Part shown: positions 1 to 8,453 of the stretch, in pieces
Position numbering within the stretch: position 1 is the first letter of the stretch
Layout: each line of letters starts with the position of its first letter
Assembly (NCBI RefSeq): GCF_008386695.1
Contig: NZ_VUOC01000002.1
Coordinates: forward strand, 798,481 to 862,480
Origin: Chitinophaga agrisoli
GTDB taxonomy: Bacteria > Bacteroidota > Bacteroidia > Chitinophagales > Chitinophagaceae
Direction: 5' to 3'
Length of the DNA stretch: 64,000 nt
Notes under the pieces: generated by a model
Databases searched by the model: none
Seen by the model: only the letters and a program-made list of their open reading frames with translations
What the model was told of the DNA's origin: nothing
Translations under genes and position numbers: made by a program

Positions 1-2
1 AA

Positions 3-581
3 GTATTGGCGGAGGAGGCTGCCTGGGATTTTATTAAAAAAGAAGGCGGCGCCATGGAGCTGACGGTGATCAACCCAATGGGCATATTTGGCCCCTCCTT
101 AAGCCCGGTACTATCCAGTGGGTTTGGCTTGCTGCAAAAGGTAATGGACGGTACTATGAAGGCCCTGCCTGATATTACCCTGGGTATTGTGGATGTACGG
201 GATGTTGCGGAGCTCCACCTGCGGGCCATGACGGCGCCGGAGGCCAAAGGACAGCGTTTCCTGGCACTGGCGGGAGGCACTATGTCTTTGCTCGAGATAG
301 CCCGCCTGCTGAAAGAAAAGCTGCCTGATGCCACGCAAAACACCTCCACTAAAAAGTTACCGCGCTGGGTAGTACGTATAGCCGCACTATTCAATCCACA
401 GGCAAAAGCCATGTTGCCGCTTATTGGTATCTACCGCAACGCCAGTAACGAAAAAGCAAAGCGTGTGCTGGGCTGGCGCCCCCGCAGCAATGAGGAGGCG
501 GTACTAGCCTCAGCGGAAAGCCTGGTGAAATGGGGAGCGGTAAAATCCGTAAGTTTACCTACGGAAAATGAGGGTAGATAA
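3..581 (+). CDS. NAD(P)-dependent SDR/epimerase, dihydroflavonol-reductase-like (5' partial)
   Basis: The reading frame is open to the left edge, so only the C-terminal part (about 190 residues) of an extended short-chain dehydrogenase is present. The motif NPMGIFGPSL and the later VDVRDVAELHLRAM stretch are typical of the dihydroflavonol-4-reductase-like/NAD-dependent epimerase branch. The Rossmann GxxGxxG and the catalytic YxxxK lie upstream of the window or at its very edge. The true start is not visible; the TTG at 6 is only the first possible start in frame. It ends 16 bp before an AraC regulator on the same strand, a pairing that suggests co-expression. The substrate cannot be told from sequence. 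Confidence 0.85.
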   Translation, partial: VLAEEAAWDFIKKEGGAMELTVINPMGIFGPSLSPVLSSGFGLLQKVMDGTMKALPDITLGIVDVRDVAELHLRAMTAPEAKGQRFLALAGGTMSLLEIARLLKEKLPDATQNTSTKKLPRWVVRIAALFNPQAKAMLPLIGIYRNASNEKAKRVLGWRPRSNEEAVLASAESLVKWGAVKSVSLPTENEGR

Positions 582-597
582 CCAATAATCCACTGCG

Positions 598-1434
598 ATG
601 GAGCACACAGCCATGAAAGCGAATGCCATTACCACCTGTTATGTGGGACCAGAGATCTCACCGGAGCAATTTATCCCGGAACATTTCTTCCTGTACCTGG
701 CAAAAGGCAAAATTGAGGGCTATGATGGTCACCGGAAATATGTGATGAAAGCAGGTGATTACGTGCTGGCCTGCAAGAATCAGCTGGCCCGCTACAATAA
801 ACATACAGATAAAGGCGCGTTTGAAAAAGTAGTAGTGGTCTTTGACCAGGCATTCCTGAAAGGTTATATGGAACGGTATAAGATCGTTCCGCCTGCCCCA
901 TCGCCCAAAGCGCCCTTTATCCCTTTGCAAAAAAACGAACTGGTCCCTCATTTTATACAGTCGTTAACGCCTTATTACAACAATGAAAACAACCGGATCG
1001 GCGATCCTTTTCTGAATGTAAAACGGGAGGAGCTGCTCATGATCCTGTTGCAGCACAACTCGGAGCTGGCCGGCATATTATTCGACTTCAGGGAGCCGGA
1101 GAAGCTGGACCTGGAGGCGTACATGAACCGGAACTATAAGTTTAATGTACACCTGGAACGTTTTGCTTACCTCACCGGCCGCAGCCTGTCTGTTTTCAAA
1201 AGGGATTTTGCAGCCATATTTTCGGATACCCCTAATCGCTGGCTCACGCAAAGGCGGTTGCAGGAAGCCTATTTCCTGCTGGATAAAAAAGGGGCAAAAC
1301 CTTCAGAGATCTACCTGGACCTGGGCTTTGAAAACCTGTCGCATTTTTCATTTGCATTTAAGAAAAAGTATGGCATAGCGCCAACGGAGCTTTCTGACCG
1401 GAAAAAACAGGCCCTCCCGCTCAAGAAGGCATAA
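598..1434 (+). CDS. AraC family transcriptional regulator
   Basis: This 278-residue protein has an N-terminal effector or dimerisation domain resembling the AraC/ExsA N-terminal domain (about residues 15-150). A C-terminal AraC-type double helix-turn-helix follows (about 170-270), with the conserved tail LGFENLSHFSFAFKKKYGIAP. A second in-frame ATG lies at 613, so the start is uncertain by five codons. It follows the SDR fragment closely on the same strand and may be co-transcribed with it and control it (inference). It converges on the GH116 gene, with only 3 bp between stop codons. Confidence 0.9.
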   Translation: MEHTAMKANAITTCYVGPEISPEQFIPEHFFLYLAKGKIEGYDGHRKYVMKAGDYVLACKNQLARYNKHTDKGAFEKVVVVFDQAFLKGYMERYKIVPPAPSPKAPFIPLQKNELVPHFIQSLTPYYNNENNRIGDPFLNVKREELLMILLQHNSELAGILFDFREPEKLDLEAYMNRNYKFNVHLERFAYLTGRSLSVFKRDFAAIFSDTPNRWLTQRRLQEAYFLLDKKGAKPSEIYLDLGFENLSHFSFAFKKKYGIAPTELSDRKKQALPLKKA

Positions 1435-1437
1435 CGC

Positions 1438-4011
1438 TTAGATCCTTCTTGTACCAGGCCCCAGTTGGATATACCGGATATCGAATTTGCCGTACACCGC
1501 ATTGTAAGTGACTTTGCCATTTTGGTAGGAAACATTACCAAAACCATCCTGAGTAGACAGGAAGGTGGTGAAATCGCCAATCCTCGGCTCTATATAAAGC
1601 GTTTTCTCCACGGCGTCATAACGCACGCCGGTAAGCGCCTGTAAAAGCCCATAGCTGGACATAGCCCTGGCATACCAATGCCCGCACTCATATTCATTAA
1701 AAGGGTTACGCACCTTACCATCGTACCTGTTGCGGCAGGCCTTTACTAGGTCCAGCCCCTTCTTTACCTCGCCCATAAAGATCAGGTGGGATGCCACCTG
1801 GTATTCAATTCCTGTCCATACTTCATTGCTATATACAAACGGCAGGGACAGTTTGCCACCTTGCGGCCAGGAGCAAAGCAATAAGCCGGCTTCTTTACCC
1901 AGCGCATAAGTAGGACGCTGTGGATTGGCATGGGCGGAAAGGTCTTCCCGGAAATTATACTTGTGTACAGCCCGCAGATGGCTGGTGGCTTTTTCCTCAT
2001 CGATGATATCATTCAACCCGCATACCCTGGCTATCCAGGCGCCCAGGATACCATCAGATAAACAACCCGTACCATACTGGTATTTGGGGCCTTCCTGCTG
2101 CAGGAGTTCGAGCGCTTCCGGCGAATACCTGGTTTGAAATGATTGCGCCTTGGTTGGGTCTGGCGACTGCAGGCCCGTCCACTGGATCTTCTGTATAAAA
2201 TATTCTCCGTTGAATAACTCGTTTTCCAGGTAGCTCCTCCCCTTTGCATACAGCGGTTCATAGTCTGCTGTTCTTTCTCCCAAGGCTTTTGCCATGGCAA
2301 TAAAAGCGGTGAGCGCGCCCAGGTAAAAACTGGTGCACATGCCGGTAGCGCCCCAGAATTCTATATCATAAGTATTATGATGCGGTTCTTTAATAACGCC
2401 TTCATGGGTAGGGTCCCAGGTCTTGATACAATAATCCATACTCTTCTTCACCGCCAGGAACTTAGCGCGCAGCCAGGCCGTATCCCCGCTGATGCGCCAG
2501 TCGCGGTACATTTTCATGATACCGCCCATCTGTCCATCGGCAGCCGCATGGAATGTGTGCCGCGCTTTAGTGATAGGCATATTGGCGCGGAATACCTGGT
2601 GGCCCGCTTCATTTTGATTTTCGTTAAACTCCGTGTCACGTAGGCTTCTTTCCAGCGCAGGGAACAGGTGGGGCAGTGCCTGGGCATAGTTCCATACATG
2701 GGTGCAGGAGCCGTGACAGCTGCCCCAGCTATCGCCACAACCTTCCCAGGCCCAGAAACGGCCGTCATACTGCCGCATAACAGTGGCGGATTTTAAGATG
2801 GTTAGATTGGCGGCCACCGCTTCCAGTACTTCGGGCGGCAGTGTGGAGTTATAAAAAGCATCGCTAAATAACATTGATTTCTGCCGCAGGTCTTCATAAT
2901 CTTTTCTCCAAAAGTCAGCCACATCGCCAATATGCTTAAACCGCGCGGCATACCAGGGCCGGTAAAAACGGGCCGGTGTTGTGTCGCTTTCGTCCTGCGG
3001 CTCAAATTCCCCTATCCGTAAATTGGAGTGCGGTACATACCATGCCATCATCAGGCGCACCGTTTTCTTTTCCCCGGCGTTCAGGCGCAGCGGCACGTAT
3101 AACGACGCGCCCGGAGCACTTTCACTTATTTCGCTATGCGTCCTGATCTTCCCTGCGCTAACGGTGTTCCATACCATAGAAAGCGGATCAAACCAATCGC
3201 CCCTGAACCAGCAATGATCAACCTCCGTGGAGGGATCGTCTGTAAAGATGGCAAAGTACCCATCTTTATGCGGCGAACCCTGGGCGCCGCCGGTGTTTAA
3301 CACAAATCCATCAGCCATACCGGTGATACTATTGCGCGCCCCTTCCTGTTGCATAAAATTGCGGGCATGATAAGAGAACACGGCTTCTATAGGCTTACCG
3401 GAGCGGTTTTCGAAACTATACTCCAATCCCGCCACGGGTAAACCGGAGTTATCCGCATCTGTTGGTATAAAGGGGTTCCAGGCCTTCAGGCTGGCTACGA
3501 TGGGCAATGCTTTATCTTCCATCTGCAGCTCACAGAAAGGAAACCGGGCCTCAAACCTGGCTGTCTCAAATCTCGGCAGCCCCCAGGTAGCGCCTCCGCG
3601 GCCCCCCAGACCAGCGTCATGTTGCCCAAACTTTTTCCACTCCGGCACCGGGCCTTCTATCACCCTGGCAACGCCGCCATCTTTCATACTTATGGCGGCA
3701 AACATAGCGGGTTCATGAAAAACATCCGGCACATGCCGTATAGACATGTGTGAGATACTTCCTGTGCCTTCTACGCAAAACATGCCGGTACCAATACCGC
3801 CCAGCGGAAAAGCGATCCTGTTATTGTATTCATGGAGATAAGCGCTATTGTATGCGCGGGCATTAAGTGGGGATTTATCAGCTCTTTCTGCAGTTTCTCC
3901 AGATTCAGCCGGACTGGCTGCCTGTAATGTCAACGGGCCCAACCCTACTCCAATACCACTCAACGTAAGCTGTTTTAAAAACGTGCGGCGTTGCGAAGAT
4001 CTGTCCTGCAT
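1438..4011 (-). CDS. GH116 family glycoside hydrolase (bile acid beta-glucosidase-like), exported
   Basis: About 857 residues. The start chosen is the ATG at 4011; a TTG two codons upstream is possible. An N-terminal RRTFLKQ followed by a hydrophobic run looks like a Tat-type signal. The IAFPLGGIGTGMF block near residue 70 is a hallmark of GH116. By family alignment from memory, the glutamate in WAWEG (about residue 425) matches the nucleophile and the aspartate in NTYD (about 551) the acid/base. SNEVWTGIEYQVASHLI near the C-terminus matches the family's SDEVW block. Likely a periplasmic or exported beta-glycosidase; the substrate is unknown. It stands alone, convergent with the AraC gene and divergent from the DNA-repair genes. 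Confidence 0.88.
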   Translation of the reverse strand: MQDRSSQRRTFLKQLTLSGIGVGLGPLTLQAASPAESGETAERADKSPLNARAYNSAYLHEYNNRIAFPLGGIGTGMFCVEGTGSISHMSIRHVPDVFHEPAMFAAISMKDGGVARVIEGPVPEWKKFGQHDAGLGGRGGATWGLPRFETARFEARFPFCELQMEDKALPIVASLKAWNPFIPTDADNSGLPVAGLEYSFENRSGKPIEAVFSYHARNFMQQEGARNSITGMADGFVLNTGGAQGSPHKDGYFAIFTDDPSTEVDHCWFRGDWFDPLSMVWNTVSAGKIRTHSEISESAPGASLYVPLRLNAGEKKTVRLMMAWYVPHSNLRIGEFEPQDESDTTPARFYRPWYAARFKHIGDVADFWRKDYEDLRQKSMLFSDAFYNSTLPPEVLEAVAANLTILKSATVMRQYDGRFWAWEGCGDSWGSCHGSCTHVWNYAQALPHLFPALERSLRDTEFNENQNEAGHQVFRANMPITKARHTFHAAADGQMGGIMKMYRDWRISGDTAWLRAKFLAVKKSMDYCIKTWDPTHEGVIKEPHHNTYDIEFWGATGMCTSFYLGALTAFIAMAKALGERTADYEPLYAKGRSYLENELFNGEYFIQKIQWTGLQSPDPTKAQSFQTRYSPEALELLQQEGPKYQYGTGCLSDGILGAWIARVCGLNDIIDEEKATSHLRAVHKYNFREDLSAHANPQRPTYALGKEAGLLLCSWPQGGKLSLPFVYSNEVWTGIEYQVASHLIFMGEVKKGLDLVKACRNRYDGKVRNPFNEYECGHWYARAMSSYGLLQALTGVRYDAVEKTLYIEPRIGDFTTFLSTQDGFGNVSYQNGKVTYNAVYGKFDIRYIQLGPGTRRI

Positions 4012-4078
4012 AGGCAATGCTTTTGGTTTCTTTCTCTTAAAATAGCCATAATACGCGAAAAATCCATGTGCTTCCCCA

Positions 4079-4121
4079 GCAAGAAACGGGTTGGGGGCCT
4101 TTTTGAACGGCGGTAATTTTG
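4079..4121 (+). promoter_or_regulatory. Promoter of the MGMT gene with upstream GCAAGAAACGGGTTG element
   Basis: A Bacteroidota-type promoter is visible: TTG at 4091-4093, a 20-bp spacer, and TAATTTTG at 4114-4121, 18 bp before the ATG at 4140. The TTG is the end of a 15-bp element, GCAAGAAACGGGTTG (4079-4093). The same element sits in the same place in the promoter at 5430-5472, in front of the AraC-MGMT fusion gene. The element is a likely activator binding site (inference). Confidence 0.7.
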
Positions 4122-4139
4122 TATCTTAAATCACCATTT

Positions 4140-4796
4140 ATGCAAACGCAACACATTTCATTTGAGCATCTTACAGCTGCCAACTCCGGCCACCTGGTGC
4201 GGAAAGATGTTTTGAAGCAGCGCATTAAAAACACGCAACTGGATACCGCGGCTACTTCTTTTAGCGTAGCGGAATGGACAACGGAAGATAACGTGGCCGC
4301 CATCGCATGGAGTTTCAGCTATACTATATTTGGAGAAGCGCTGTTAGCATCTACCAGCAAAGGGGTTTGTTTTATAGGCTTTACCAATGATGACCGTGCA
4401 AACACGCTGGCCGGTTTTCAGCGCAGGTTTCCAGACAATCCAATGGTGGAAGCCAGTTCTCCCCTACAGGAAGATGCCTTACGGCTGATGAATGATCCTG
4501 CCCTGCGGCTTTTGTTACACCTGCATCTGAAAGGCACCGCTTTCCAGCTGGAGATCTGGCATAAGCTGCTGCGCATTCCCTTTGGCGGCCTTACCACTTA
4601 TATGGCGCTCACAGGGAACCGGCAGGATGCAAGGGCCATAGGCTCCGCCGTAGGCGCTAACCCGGTTGCCTACCTGGTGCCTTGCCACCGGGTGATCCGC
4701 ACGGATGGAAGTTTCCATGGTTATCACTGGGGAACCGCACTAAAAAGGAAGCTGCTGGTGTATGAAGTGCCAGACACACAACCCGTACTTTTCTGA
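4140..4796 (+). CDS. ogt: Methylated-DNA--[protein]-cysteine S-methyltransferase
   Basis: Suicide alkyltransferase that removes alkyl groups from O6-alkylguanine. The protein is 218 residues from the ATG at 4140, a start favoured because the -7 promoter box lies 18 bp upstream. The acceptor motif PCHRVIR is present with the cysteine at about residue 182, preceded by the MGMT helix-turn-helix region (AFQLEIWHKLLRIPFGGLTT). The first 55 residues are not recognisably MGMT. The next gene starts 14 bp after the stop, or overlaps it if its earlier ATG is used, so the two are probably co-transcribed. It belongs to a local alkylation-repair group with the AraC-MGMT fusion gene downstream. Confidence 0.9.
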   Translation: MQTQHISFEHLTAANSGHLVRKDVLKQRIKNTQLDTAATSFSVAEWTTEDNVAAIAWSFSYTIFGEALLASTSKGVCFIGFTNDDRANTLAGFQRRFPDNPMVEASSPLQEDALRLMNDPALRLLLHLHLKGTAFQLEIWHKLLRIPFGGLTTYMALTGNRQDARAIGSAVGANPVAYLVPCHRVIRTDGSFHGYHWGTALKRKLLVYEVPDTQPVLF

Positions 4797-4809
4797 TAAA
4801 CTACAAACG

Positions 4810-5427
4810 ATGCTGCAAAACAGGATTGATCCCTGGGGAAACATTATATACACGCCTGCGCGTGGCGCATGGATGGGCAACCGCGGCATCCTGCACGATG
4901 AGCGTAAGACCATTCTCCGCCCCTTCCTGTTAAAGGCCTGGATCACGTGTAAGCTATCCTTTAATGGCAGGAAGCGGCAGGTAATGATGCCGCATCGTTA
5001 TACAGAGCTCTTTTTCCTGGATGAAGCAACGGCATTTGCTGCAGGCCACCGGCCTTGTTTTGAGTGCCGCAGGCAGGATCACAACCGGTTTAAAGCCCAT
5101 TGGTTAAAAGGCAACCCGGAATATGGATTCAATGATCGTACCTCCATCCAGGAAGTAGACAAGCTATTGCATACGGAGCGGATAGGGCGTGACAGGTCGA
5201 AGATCACGTTTACAACAGCCGCGGATGAGCTGCCGGATGGCGCTATGATCCTGCTCAACGGCAACGCCCAACTGGTATATGGTCAATCCCTCCATCAATG
5301 GACGCCTTTTGGATATGAAAAAACGGCCCATCTGCCGGCCGGCAGTCATGTCACCGTGCTAACTCCCAGATCCGTTATAAACGCCTTTAAAGCCGGTTAT
5401 ATTCCCCAGATGGCTATCATCCCCTGA
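4810..5427 (+). CDS. Conserved hypothetical protein with Ada-like Zn-knuckle half
   Basis: 205 residues from the ATG at 4810; an ATG at 4762 would overlap the MGMT gene by 35 bp. No function is established to my knowledge. The segment DEATAFAAGHRPCFECRR (cysteines at about 83 and 86) closely resembles the second half of the Ada metal-binding fold, where AALAAGFRPCKRC carries two of four zinc cysteines. The first cysteine pair of Ada, including the methyl-accepting one, is not present in its usual form, although a lone Cys lies near residue 47. Its position between two alkyltransferase genes suggests a role in DNA or alkylation repair (inference). Confidence 0.8.
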   Translation: MLQNRIDPWGNIIYTPARGAWMGNRGILHDERKTILRPFLLKAWITCKLSFNGRKRQVMMPHRYTELFFLDEATAFAAGHRPCFECRRQDHNRFKAHWLKGNPEYGFNDRTSIQEVDKLLHTERIGRDRSKITFTTAADELPDGAMILLNGNAQLVYGQSLHQWTPFGYEKTAHLPAGSHVTVLTPRSVINAFKAGYIPQMAIIP

Positions 5428-5429
5428 GC

Positions 5430-5472
5430 GCAAGAAACGGGTTGCCCACCGCAACAGACTATAGTAAATTTG
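5430..5472 (+). promoter_or_regulatory. Promoter of the AraC-MGMT fusion gene with shared GCAAGAAACGGGTTG element
   Basis: TTG at 5442-5444, a 20-bp spacer and TAAATTTG at 5465-5472 form a Bacteroidota-type promoter. The upstream 15 bp (5430-5444) are identical to those in front of the MGMT gene at 4079-4093, while flanking bases differ. This suggests common control of both promoters, possibly by the AraC-MGMT product itself. Confidence 0.7.
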
Positions 5473-5506
5473 TATACTGGCGTACAGCAAAATAAACCAG
5501 CGAAAT

Positions 5507-6373
5507 ATGCAAACGCAACAGGAACTCGATTATAACAGGATCGCGGAAGCCATTGAGTTTTTCCGGGATAATTTCAAATCGCAGCCTAAGCTGGAAGATG
5601 TGGCGCAACATGTGCACCTGAGCCCATTCCATTTTCAGCGGATGTTCCAGCGCTGGGCAGGCGTAACGCCTAAACAGTTCCTGCAATACCTGAGCGTGGA
5701 ACATGCCAAGGATATACTAAAAAGCACCGGCGCCAGCCTGTTTGATACCGCTTTTGAAACCGGTCTTTCCGGCACGGGCAGGCTGCATGATCTGTTCATA
5801 AAGGTGGAAGGCATGACCCCTGGCGAATATAAAAACGGCGGCCTGGCCCTGCATATCAACTACTCCTTTGCAGATACGCCTTTTGGCAAAGCCATTGTGG
5901 CCTCTACCAACAAAGGCATCTGTCATATGGCTTTTGTGGATGAGGGAGAAGAAAAGGCGCTGGCACAGCTAAAAAGCCAGTTCCCTAATGCGTCCTATAG
6001 TCAGCTGGTGGATGCTATCCAGCAAAATGCCCTATTCATCTTTACCCAGGACTGGAACCGGCTGGATGAGATAAAGCTGCATCTTAAGGGAACTGATTTC
6101 CAGATCAAAGTATGGGAAGCCTTATTAAAAGTGCCCGCCGGCGGCTTAACTACCTATGGCAAGCTGGCCCAGGACGCGGGGTTTGCAGGCGCTTCCAGGG
6201 CGGTGGGCACTACCGTGGGTAATAACCCGGTAGCCTTTCTTATACCCTGTCACCGGGTTATCAAATCCAGCGGAGAGATTGGGCAATATCACTGGGGCAG
6301 CGTACGTAAAAACGCCATCATTGGGTGGGAGGCCGCCCTCCGGAATGGCGATCCATCAGAACAGGATAACTAA
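5507..6373 (+). CDS. Ada-like bifunctional AraC regulator / O6-alkylguanine transferase
   Basis: 288 residues: an AraC-type HTH at about 10-108 fused to an MGMT domain at about 115-275 with acceptor motif IPCHRVIK (Cys about 248). This is the Ada architecture without the N-terminal zinc domain that senses methylphosphotriesters in E. coli Ada. It probably repairs O6-alkylguanine and activates transcription of the local repair genes (known for Ada, inferred here). How it would sense damage without the zinc domain is open. The preceding gene carries half of that zinc knuckle as a separate protein. A strong promoter precedes it, with the shared 15-bp element. Confidence 0.92.
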   Translation: MQTQQELDYNRIAEAIEFFRDNFKSQPKLEDVAQHVHLSPFHFQRMFQRWAGVTPKQFLQYLSVEHAKDILKSTGASLFDTAFETGLSGTGRLHDLFIKVEGMTPGEYKNGGLALHINYSFADTPFGKAIVASTNKGICHMAFVDEGEEKALAQLKSQFPNASYSQLVDAIQQNALFIFTQDWNRLDEIKLHLKGTDFQIKVWEALLKVPAGGLTTYGKLAQDAGFAGASRAVGTTVGNNPVAFLIPCHRVIKSSGEIGQYHWGSVRKNAIIGWEAALRNGDPSEQDN

Positions 6374-6467
6374 ATGCTTGTCAGCCGCAGGTAGCCGGCG
6401 CTTTGTTTAACTGGCCTAAATTGTTACTTTGCGACTGGATATTATTCAACCATAAACCTAAAAACCT

Positions 6468-7034
6468 GTGAAAAAGATCATTCTGTTCATACTCATCATT
6501 GGCGCGGCCCAACTGGTACAGGCCCAAACCAATAAACGCGACGCCAAGCAACGCAAACAGGGCCCCTGGGTTGAACAGGTAGCGCCCCTGCGCGGCGAGC
6601 CTGGTTATACCTGGGAAGGCGCTTATAAAAATGACCGTAAAGAAGGCGTTTGGAAAAAATCTAACGAGATCGGCGATCTTATTGCCGAAGAAACCTTCCA
6701 TAACGGCGTACTGGACGGCCCCTGCAAATACTACTATCCCAATGGCAAACTCAGCGCGGCAGGTAGTATGCTGGCAATGGATATTGAAGGCGAGGTAGAC
6801 ACAGTAACGGTCATTGATCCTGTTACACAGGAAGAATCCCGCGTGGAAGTAGTACGCAAAGGTAATTCCGTAAAACATGGCGAATGGCGCATGTGGGATG
6901 AAGATGGGAGCATGATAAAGGAGTTTTACAGCCGCGGAGAGATCACTACGGAAGAAAAAGCCAATCAGCGGAAGGCTACGGCGTCACCACTGCCGCATGA
7001 ACAACAGGCCGCCACCAAAAAAGGAAAGCACTAA
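6468..7034 (+). CDS. Exported MORN-repeat-like protein
   Basis: 188 residues starting at GTG 6468; the signal peptide MKKIILFILIIGAAQLVQAQ supports this start. The mature part has MORN_2/YwqK-like repeats: EGAYKNDRKEGVWKK, HNGVLDGPCKYYYPNGKL and VKHGEWRMWDEDGSMIKEFY. Such repeats occur in Bacteroidota secreted proteins of unknown role, and some are named YwqK-type antitoxins without proof. The C-terminal 30 residues are lysine- and glutamine-rich and low in complexity. It is a single gene between the Ada-like gene and the phosphorylase-like gene. Confidence 0.8.
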   Translation: MKKIILFILIIGAAQLVQAQTNKRDAKQRKQGPWVEQVAPLRGEPGYTWEGAYKNDRKEGVWKKSNEIGDLIAEETFHNGVLDGPCKYYYPNGKLSAAGSMLAMDIEGEVDTVTVIDPVTQEESRVEVVRKGNSVKHGEWRMWDEDGSMIKEFYSRGEITTEEKANQRKATASPLPHEQQAATKKGKH

Positions 7035-7330
7035 ACCAATACAGGCTATGAGCGGGATATTTTTGCGCAACGGGTATCCCTTACCCGGTTGACTGAAATC
7101 TCCCCCTTATAGCTCCTAAGCCCCCCTCTTGTTAAAGCCCCTCATCAGCCACCCCAGCTGGTAATTTTTTTTGAACCTTATTTGCCCATCTATTGTTATT
7201 ACTCTGCTATTACCTGTCATCACCTCAAGAAAACCATTTTTCTCATCACACATGATACACCTATCCTCACCGCCACCCATCTCATTCCGTATATTTTTCA
7301 CTCTATTCAATCACCTACAAATTTTTGATT
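7035..7330. other. Intergenic region without a recognised gene
   Basis: About 296 bp between the MORN-like gene and the phosphorylase-like gene. Short reading frames on both strands lack family features or plausible starts. The last 100 bp are AT-rich and probably hold the promoter of the downstream gene, but I see no clear TAnnTTTG box. Confidence 0.5.
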
Positions 7331-8278
7331 ATGAAAAGGATTGTCTTGATCGGCAACAAATCCTGGGAAGTTGAACCTATCCTGAATGCCCTGCTGAACA
7401 GCAGGATGCGTCCGCAGACGCTCCCTGACCCAACTGTATTAAATTATCCCTGGACCTATCGGGCTGGTACGGCCCAACCGCGCGCCGTCTGGGACTCTTT
7501 CCAGCAGGTCACGATAGAGCTTTGGTGCATACAGGATATTATGGATAGCCAGTGGAACGCCTCCAGCTCCCAGGGCAAACATGAATGCCTGCCCAAGATC
7601 CTGCGTTACCGGCAGGAAGCGCCAGACCTGGTAGTGGCGCTGGGAACCGCCGCGCTGGGACTTGACAATGGCAATAATAACGGCTGCGTTAGCATGGGCA
7701 GCAATATCTTTATCCATAATTTCCATCCCAATGGAGAGAATCCTGAAAGCAAATGGGACGATCCCGCCCATTTTGAGAAAGTGCTGCCCTCCAGCATTCC
7801 GGCAGACTTTTTCGCACTCCTGGATACCACTACGGTGCAGGCGATAGAGGCCCGGTTGTTGAAGCCATACCTTAACCCCTCTGCCAATATCCAGGTAATG
7901 TCTGATAAGGATAATATCGGCGTAAGCGTAGTGAACATTACCAACTATGCTGATTATGCCACCTCTGACCAGACCGGGTTAAAAGTGCTGGCCGCTACCG
8001 GCAACAAATTGCCCGTAGGCTCTGTAGAAACCACCCATGGCGTGATACGCCTGTTATGCGATGCGCCTTTTGTATTTATCTCCGGCATTACGGACAGGGT
8101 GGGACATTTTGATGACGATGTAGATGGCAAGGATGCAAAAGGCAATGTAAAAACAGAAGCGCAGAATTTTACCGCCGCCTTTAACATCGGTATTTGCCTG
8201 GGAAACCTGATCCCGAAGATGGCCACCTTTATAACCGCCAGACATGTTAAACCAATAAAAACCGCCGTAGGCGCATAA
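7331..8278 (+). CDS. Nucleoside phosphorylase superfamily-like protein
   Basis: 315 residues from ATG 7331. The layout resembles the PNP/MTA-SAH nucleosidase fold: a glycine-rich PDLVVALGTAALG strand near residue 100, and GVIRLLCDAPFVFISGITDRVGHF-type sequence near 240, where MTA/SAH nucleosidases have the purine-binding and catalytic Asp block (...RGISD). No signal peptide is seen. The exact substrate and even catalysis are uncertain because the family's active-site Ser/Asp pairing is only partly recognisable. It is a single gene closed by a strong terminator. Confidence 0.6.
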   Translation: MKRIVLIGNKSWEVEPILNALLNSRMRPQTLPDPTVLNYPWTYRAGTAQPRAVWDSFQQVTIELWCIQDIMDSQWNASSSQGKHECLPKILRYRQEAPDLVVALGTAALGLDNGNNNGCVSMGSNIFIHNFHPNGENPESKWDDPAHFEKVLPSSIPADFFALLDTTTVQAIEARLLKPYLNPSANIQVMSDKDNIGVSVVNITNYADYATSDQTGLKVLAATGNKLPVGSVETTHGVIRLLCDAPFVFISGITDRVGHFDDDVDGKDAKGNVKTEAQNFTAAFNIGICLGNLIPKMATFITARHVKPIKTAVGA

Positions 8279-8294
8279 TAATAGCCGTACAATT

Positions 8295-8332
8295 AAAACA
8301 GGCCGGGCCCATATGCTCCGGCCTGTTTTTTT
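8295..8332 (+). terminator. Rho-independent terminator
   Basis: The inverted repeat AACAGGCCGG / CCGGCCTGTT with a loop of about 12 nt is followed by a run of T. It lies 17 bp after the stop of the phosphorylase-like gene. Confidence 0.9.
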
Positions 8333-8378
8333 GGATAAAACGGTAAATAGCAATCAAAAAAGCCTGGTACCATGGATA

Positions 8379-8453
8379 CGGACAGGGCAGGAGTCGAACC
8401 TGCAATTACTACACAATCATTGCCAGTGTGCTCGTCAGGTTAGCTGCCTGTGC
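8379..8453 (-). tRNA. Degenerate tRNA-like element (possible pseudo-tRNA)
   Basis: On the minus strand a 75-nt cloverleaf-like sequence can be read. The 5' acceptor strand GCACAGG pairs at 6 of 7 positions with 3' CCTGTCC. The T arm is canonical, GCAGG-TTCGACT-CCTGC. A three-pair D stem (GCT/AGC) is present, but the D loop lacks the usual GG. The anticodon arm is abnormal: ACAC/GTGT encloses an 11-nt loop and there is no clear U33. No CCA is encoded. It is probably a decayed tRNA or tRNA-derived remnant rather than a working tRNA. Confidence 0.45.

Noticed and set aside
8379-8453. Reading the tRNA-like sequence as the 3' end of a tmRNA
   Set aside because: No tmRNA 5' domain (GGGG...ATTCTGG type) and no tag frame were found on the minus strand within several hundred bases.
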